NCBI GenBank assembly: GCA_025352485.1
Contig: JANXTJ010000019.1
Span: 1 to 13,639, forward strand
Direction of reading: 5' to 3'
DNA from: Salinibacterium sp.
GTDB lineage: Bacteria; Actinomycetota; Actinomycetes; Actinomycetales; Microbacteriaceae
Length of the DNA stretch: 13,639 nt
Below the pieces are notes generated by a model. It had not been told where the DNA came from. It saw only the letters and a list, made by a program, of their open reading frames with translations, and did no database searches. Positions 13,231-13,639 of this stretch are shown here, piece after piece (position 1 is the first letter of the stretch; every line of letters starts with the position of its first letter). The translations under genes and the position numbers were made by a program.

Positions 13231-13639
13231 ATGGGCCCGGTCGAGTTCGAGGATGCCGCGCCGCTCACCACTAGCTACGCGCCCAAGCGACCCGTGAATC
13301 TGTTGCTCATCCTCCGCCCACTGGTGCGCGGATTTCTTGACCCGACAATGCGCACCGATCCCACCGATCCGAACGGCATCTGGCGCACCGCACGCACTCC
13401 GACCGGCAGCGCCACCATGCACCTGCGATCGCGTCGCGACAGTATTGAGGTCACCGCGTGGGGCCCCGGCGCCGAATGGGTGATCGCGGGGGTTCCCGAA
13501 TTGTTCGGCGCGGATGACGATTGGTCGGCGCTGGACGTGGCTGACTCACCTTTTCTTGCGGACTCGTGGCGCCGAAATCCGGGCCTTCGCCTGCTGCGAA
13601 CCCGACAGGTTTTCGAGATGATGTTCGCCGCGATTCTGG
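13231..13639 (+). CDS. AlkA-type DNA-3-methyladenine glycosylase family protein, N-terminal part, cut by window edge
   Basis: 136 complete codons are visible from ATG 13231 and the frame runs off the right end. The sequence YAPKRPVNLLLILRPLVRGFLDPTMR, then GIWRTARTPTGSATMHLRSR, an E-V-T-AWGPGAEW strand and VPELFGADDDWSALD resemble the N-terminal domain of actinobacterial DNA-3-methyladenine glycosylase 2 (AlkA-like) proteins. These remove alkylated bases in base-excision repair. The defining helix-hairpin-helix-GPD region with the catalytic Asp would lie downstream of the window, so the assignment is by N-terminal resemblance only. RNPGLRLLRTRQVFEMMFAAIL at the end leads towards that domain. 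The start is supported by TACCCT 7 bp upstream (leaderless pattern) and by the divergent trhO start. Confidence 0.7.
   Translation, partial: MGPVEFEDAAPLTTSYAPKRPVNLLLILRPLVRGFLDPTMRTDPTDPNGIWRTARTPTGSATMHLRSRRDSIEVTAWGPGAEWVIAGVPELFGADDDWSALDVADSPFLADSWRRNPGLRLLRTRQVFEMMFAAIL

Noticed and set aside
13188..13271. Upstream extension of trhO to a GTG at 13271
   Set aside because: It would overlap the start of the divergent AlkA-like gene, and TrhO homology begins at AVPKILLFYAF, consistent with GTG 13187.
1..13639. Search for tRNA/rRNA genes, CRISPR arrays, transposases and toxin-antitoxin pairs
   Set aside because: None seen on either strand; nearly all of the sequence is accounted for by the listed genes and short spacers.

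Overview
The window is high-GC (roughly two-thirds G+C by eye) and densely coded, with GTG/ATG starts, 4-bp GTGA and ATGA overlaps, and protein families that point to an actinobacterium. The protein wording (HemH, HemL, the YtxH/holin/DUF3618 trio) looks most like Micrococcales, probably Microbacteriaceae. This taxonomic call is recognition from memory, not a search.

Positions 1-10208 hold a nearly complete heme biosynthesis locus. hemA (glutamyl-tRNA reductase, cut by the left edge) runs on the minus strand. It diverges from a plus-strand series hemE, hemY/cgoX, hemQ/chdC, hemH/cpfC, hemC, hemB, hemL. Three small membrane or envelope genes follow (YtxH-like, Actinobacterial Holin-X-like, DUF3618), and then hemD. 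HemA and HemL make 5-aminolevulinate from glutamyl-tRNA (C5 route). HemB, HemC, HemD and HemE take it to coproporphyrinogen III. HemY, HemH and HemQ together indicate the coproporphyrin-dependent ending: oxidation to coproporphyrin III, iron insertion to coproheme, and decarboxylation to heme b. Most neighbours overlap or lie within 40 bp, so hemE to hemL is very likely one operon. A 151-bp gap precedes the membrane trio and may contain its own promoter.

Positions 10269-11750 (minus strand) hold a DUF1304 membrane protein and, upstream of it, 6-phosphofructokinase. A small DUF4190-like membrane protein (11842-12150, plus) diverges from pfkA behind a recognisable TTGCCG-N17-TAGAGT promoter and ends at a perfect 15-bp-stem terminator. 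It converges on a tRNA uridine hydroxylase TrhO/YceA gene (12291-13187, minus). That gene diverges from a right-edge-truncated gene resembling the N-terminal part of AlkA-type DNA-3-methyladenine glycosylases.

No RNA gene, insertion sequence, CRISPR array, phage or toxin-antitoxin system is visible; this is ordinary chromosomal core sequence. Points worth a second look: the 17-bp hemA/hemE divergent start region with overlapping -10-like boxes and an exact DtxR/IdeR-type half-site; a hairpin that hides the hemD Shine-Dalgarno; an internally shortened HemY; an extra loop in HemH; and the membrane-protein trio embedded between hemL and hemD.
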